DNA of 40,240 bases. Source: an uncultured Myxococcales bacterium (GTDB lineage Bacteria; Myxococcota_A; UBA9042; DTJE01). Below, one piece after another: positions 39,196 through 40,240 of the stretch. The stretch covers positions 1 through 40,240 of the forward strand of contig CAINDP010000023.1 of assembly GCA_903847405.1 (NCBI GenBank), given 5' to 3'. The notes under the pieces are model-generated. The model was not told where the DNA came from. It ran no database searches and was given only the letters and a program-made list of their open reading frames with translations. The number at the start of each line of letters is the position of its first letter. Position 1 is the stretch's first letter. Made by a program: the position numbers and the translations under genes.

Positions 39196-39795
39196 ATGGC
39201 CATCGATCAGCCTGGATACCACGTGGGGAAGAGCTACCCGGATTTTGAGCTCCGCGACTATCCGCCGTTCCTCGTCGCCGAGACCGAGGTCGAGGGCAGC
39301 CGGGCAGAGGCGGGCAACCAGGGCTTCCGCCGCCTGGCCGGCTACATCTTCGGCGGGAACAAGGGCGCGAGGAGGATTCCCATGACCGCACCGGTCGGGG
39401 AGGTGGCGGCCACCCGGATTGCCATGACCGCGCCGGTGGGCCAGACGGCCTCGGTCGTGCCGGGCTGCTTCCTGATCCAGTTCACGATGCCGGCGGAATT
39501 CGCGCTGGATACCCTCCCTGAACCGCTGGACGATCGCATCCGCTTCCGGCAGGTTCCGGCCCGGCGGGTCGCTGCGATCCGGTACTCCGGAACCTGGTCG
39601 GAAGGCCGCTACCGGACGCATCTGGAACGGCTCCGAGCCGCGCTGGCCCGCGAGGGCCTGGAAGCGGTCGGCGAACCGGTCTGGGCCCGCTACGATCCGC
39701 CCTTCAAGCCGTGGTTCCTGCGCCGGAACGAGGTCCTCGTCGAGGTCCGCCCGGACGGGGTTCCGGAATCGGCGGTCGTCCCACCCCCAGGCTGA
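39196..39795 (+). CDS. SOUL-family haem-binding protein
   Basis: The 199-residue protein matches the SOUL/HBP family, which binds haem or other tetrapyrroles. It opens with YPDFELRDYPPFLVAETEVEG (the usual E-x-R-x-Y motif), continues with GFRRLAGYIFGGNKG, the twin RIPMTAPVGE and RIAMTAPVGQ motifs, FTMPAEF, and the C-terminal ARYDPPFKPWFLRRNEV. Length is normal for the family. No signal peptide is visible, so it is cytoplasmic. GGGAGAG precedes the ATG. It stands alone. A TTGAGG/CATCCT pair at 39100-39128 with a 17-base spacer could be its promoter, but the match is weak. Confidence 0.92.
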   Translation: MAIDQPGYHVGKSYPDFELRDYPPFLVAETEVEGSRAEAGNQGFRRLAGYIFGGNKGARRIPMTAPVGEVAATRIAMTAPVGQTASVVPGCFLIQFTMPAEFALDTLPEPLDDRIRFRQVPARRVAAIRYSGTWSEGRYRTHLERLRAALAREGLEAVGEPVWARYDPPFKPWFLRRNEVLVEVRPDGVPESAVVPPPG

Positions 39796-39966
39796 ACCCG
39801 GGTTGGGCGACGAATGGAGTCCTGGCTAGGCAAAGGCGTTGGGGCGGTCGAGAGTGGATGGCCCAGCGCCTCCTACGGCCGGGCATCAGCCCCTTCATGG
39901 CAAGGTCCGGCGGGGCGCTTGACGCAGCCTCCTACAATGGCGACGATCCGGCACGGAGGGACGGCG

Positions 39967-40240
39967 GTGATCGATCCTCGGAAAGTCGTTTTCAGGGTGC
40001 ACGCAATCCGTCGAATGTTCGAACGCGGGTTCGCAGTTCGTGACGTGCTGCACGTCCTTGAAACCGGTGTCGTGGTCGCGGACTACCCGGACGACAAGCC
40101 GTACCCCATCCGGCTCCTTCTTGGATCGCGTGAGGGAAGGCCCATTCATGTGGTTGCCGCCGATGACGTGGCCTCCGGGGAGATGATCGTCGTGACCGTC
40201 TACGAACCCGATCTGGACCACTGGGAACCTGGCTTCGAAA
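39967..40240 (+). CDS. DUF4258 family protein (toxin-like), cut by the window end
   Basis: An open frame from GTG 39967, with GGAGGG (39955-39960) six bases upstream, runs off the window; 91 residues are visible. It reads FRVHAIRRMFERGFAVRDVLHVLETG, then YPIRLLLGSREGRPIHVVAADD and IVVTVYEPDLDHWE, the DUF4258 pattern. DUF4258 proteins resemble RelE/HicA-like RNA-acting toxins and are commonly followed by a YgiT-type zinc-finger antitoxin gene, which would lie beyond the window. Possible promoters are TTGACG/GACGAT (39919-39947, 17-base spacer) or a lone TACAAT (39933-39938). The end coordinate is the window edge, not a stop codon. Confidence 0.85.
   Translation, partial: MIDPRKVVFRVHAIRRMFERGFAVRDVLHVLETGVVVADYPDDKPYPIRLLLGSREGRPIHVVAADDVASGEMIVVTVYEPDLDHWEPGFE

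Noticed and set aside
39045-39248. Small plus-strand frame with a hydrophobic start before the SOUL gene
   Set aside because: The hydrophobic stretch is short, the frame runs into the SOUL coding region, and the composition after it is not protein-like.
39919-39938. TTGACG followed by TACAAT as one promoter
   Set aside because: The spacer is only eight bases, so the two boxes cannot work together. Each is considered with other partners in the DUF4258 entry.
1-40240. CRISPR array, insertion sequence, tRNA or rRNA
   Set aside because: No regularly spaced repeats, transposase motifs, terminal repeats or RNA-gene signatures were seen on reading both strands; a covariance-model search was not possible.

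Overview
The window reads as chromosomal DNA from a very GC-rich Gram-negative bacterium. Codon third positions are almost all G or C. Six predicted lipoproteins occur, several with Asp/Pro-rich tethers (DVPD-type) behind the lipobox and Cys-rich modules. Together with a PocR-type sensor kinase and an outer-membrane beta barrel, this points to Myxococcota or a related former deltaproteobacterial lineage, probably environmental. That placement is inference from protein style. I see no rRNA, tRNA, CRISPR array, transposase or phage gene.

Layout. 1-523: wreck of an alkane monooxygenase (alkB-like) gene that keeps only pieces near both ends. 609-1283: small membrane protein. 1571-2183: MazEF-type toxin-antitoxin operon with a clear promoter and inverted-repeat operator, followed by a possible HigA antitoxin stub. 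2306-12029: the most coherent system of the window. A minus-strand run encodes a processive family-2 glycosyltransferase, a histidine kinase, a receiver protein, a 1217-residue membrane-anchored HEAT-repeat protein and a beta-propeller lipoprotein. A YaiO-type TPR/beta-barrel outer-membrane protein diverges from it. I infer an envelope polysaccharide synthesis and export locus with its own two-component control.

12036-26892: mostly surface or periplasmic lipoproteins (a Cys-rich one, a beta-propeller, a metallophosphoesterase, a large Cys-rich one, and a PEP/pyruvate-dikinase-like one). Interleaved are an MFS transporter, an acyltransferase, a PocR-PAS-kinase-receiver hybrid kinase and a small conserved protein with a Tudor-like start. 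The dikinase-like lipoprotein is the oddest single gene: its swivelling phosphohistidine domain precedes its ATP-grasp domain, as in plant glucan water dikinases, yet it has a lipoprotein signal.

27032-33978: type II NADH dehydrogenase, a secreted protein, then NfeD - SPFH/stomatin - P2A-type Ca2+-ATPase - secreted cupin, all on the plus strand and closely spaced. 33998-40240: NAD malic enzyme, DUF2461 protein, a glyoxalase/VOC remnant with a retained ribosome site, a DUF4143 ATPase, an SRPBCC protein with an unknown partner, a SOUL haem-binding protein and, cut by the window end, a DUF4258 (toxin-like) gene.

Three genes (alkB, VOC, higA) survive only as fragments, which indicates ongoing deletion in the accessory parts. 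Several promoters share TTGAC-type -35 boxes and TA-rich -10 boxes (TAATGT, GATACT, TAGTCT, TAGCGT), consistent with a normal housekeeping sigma factor.
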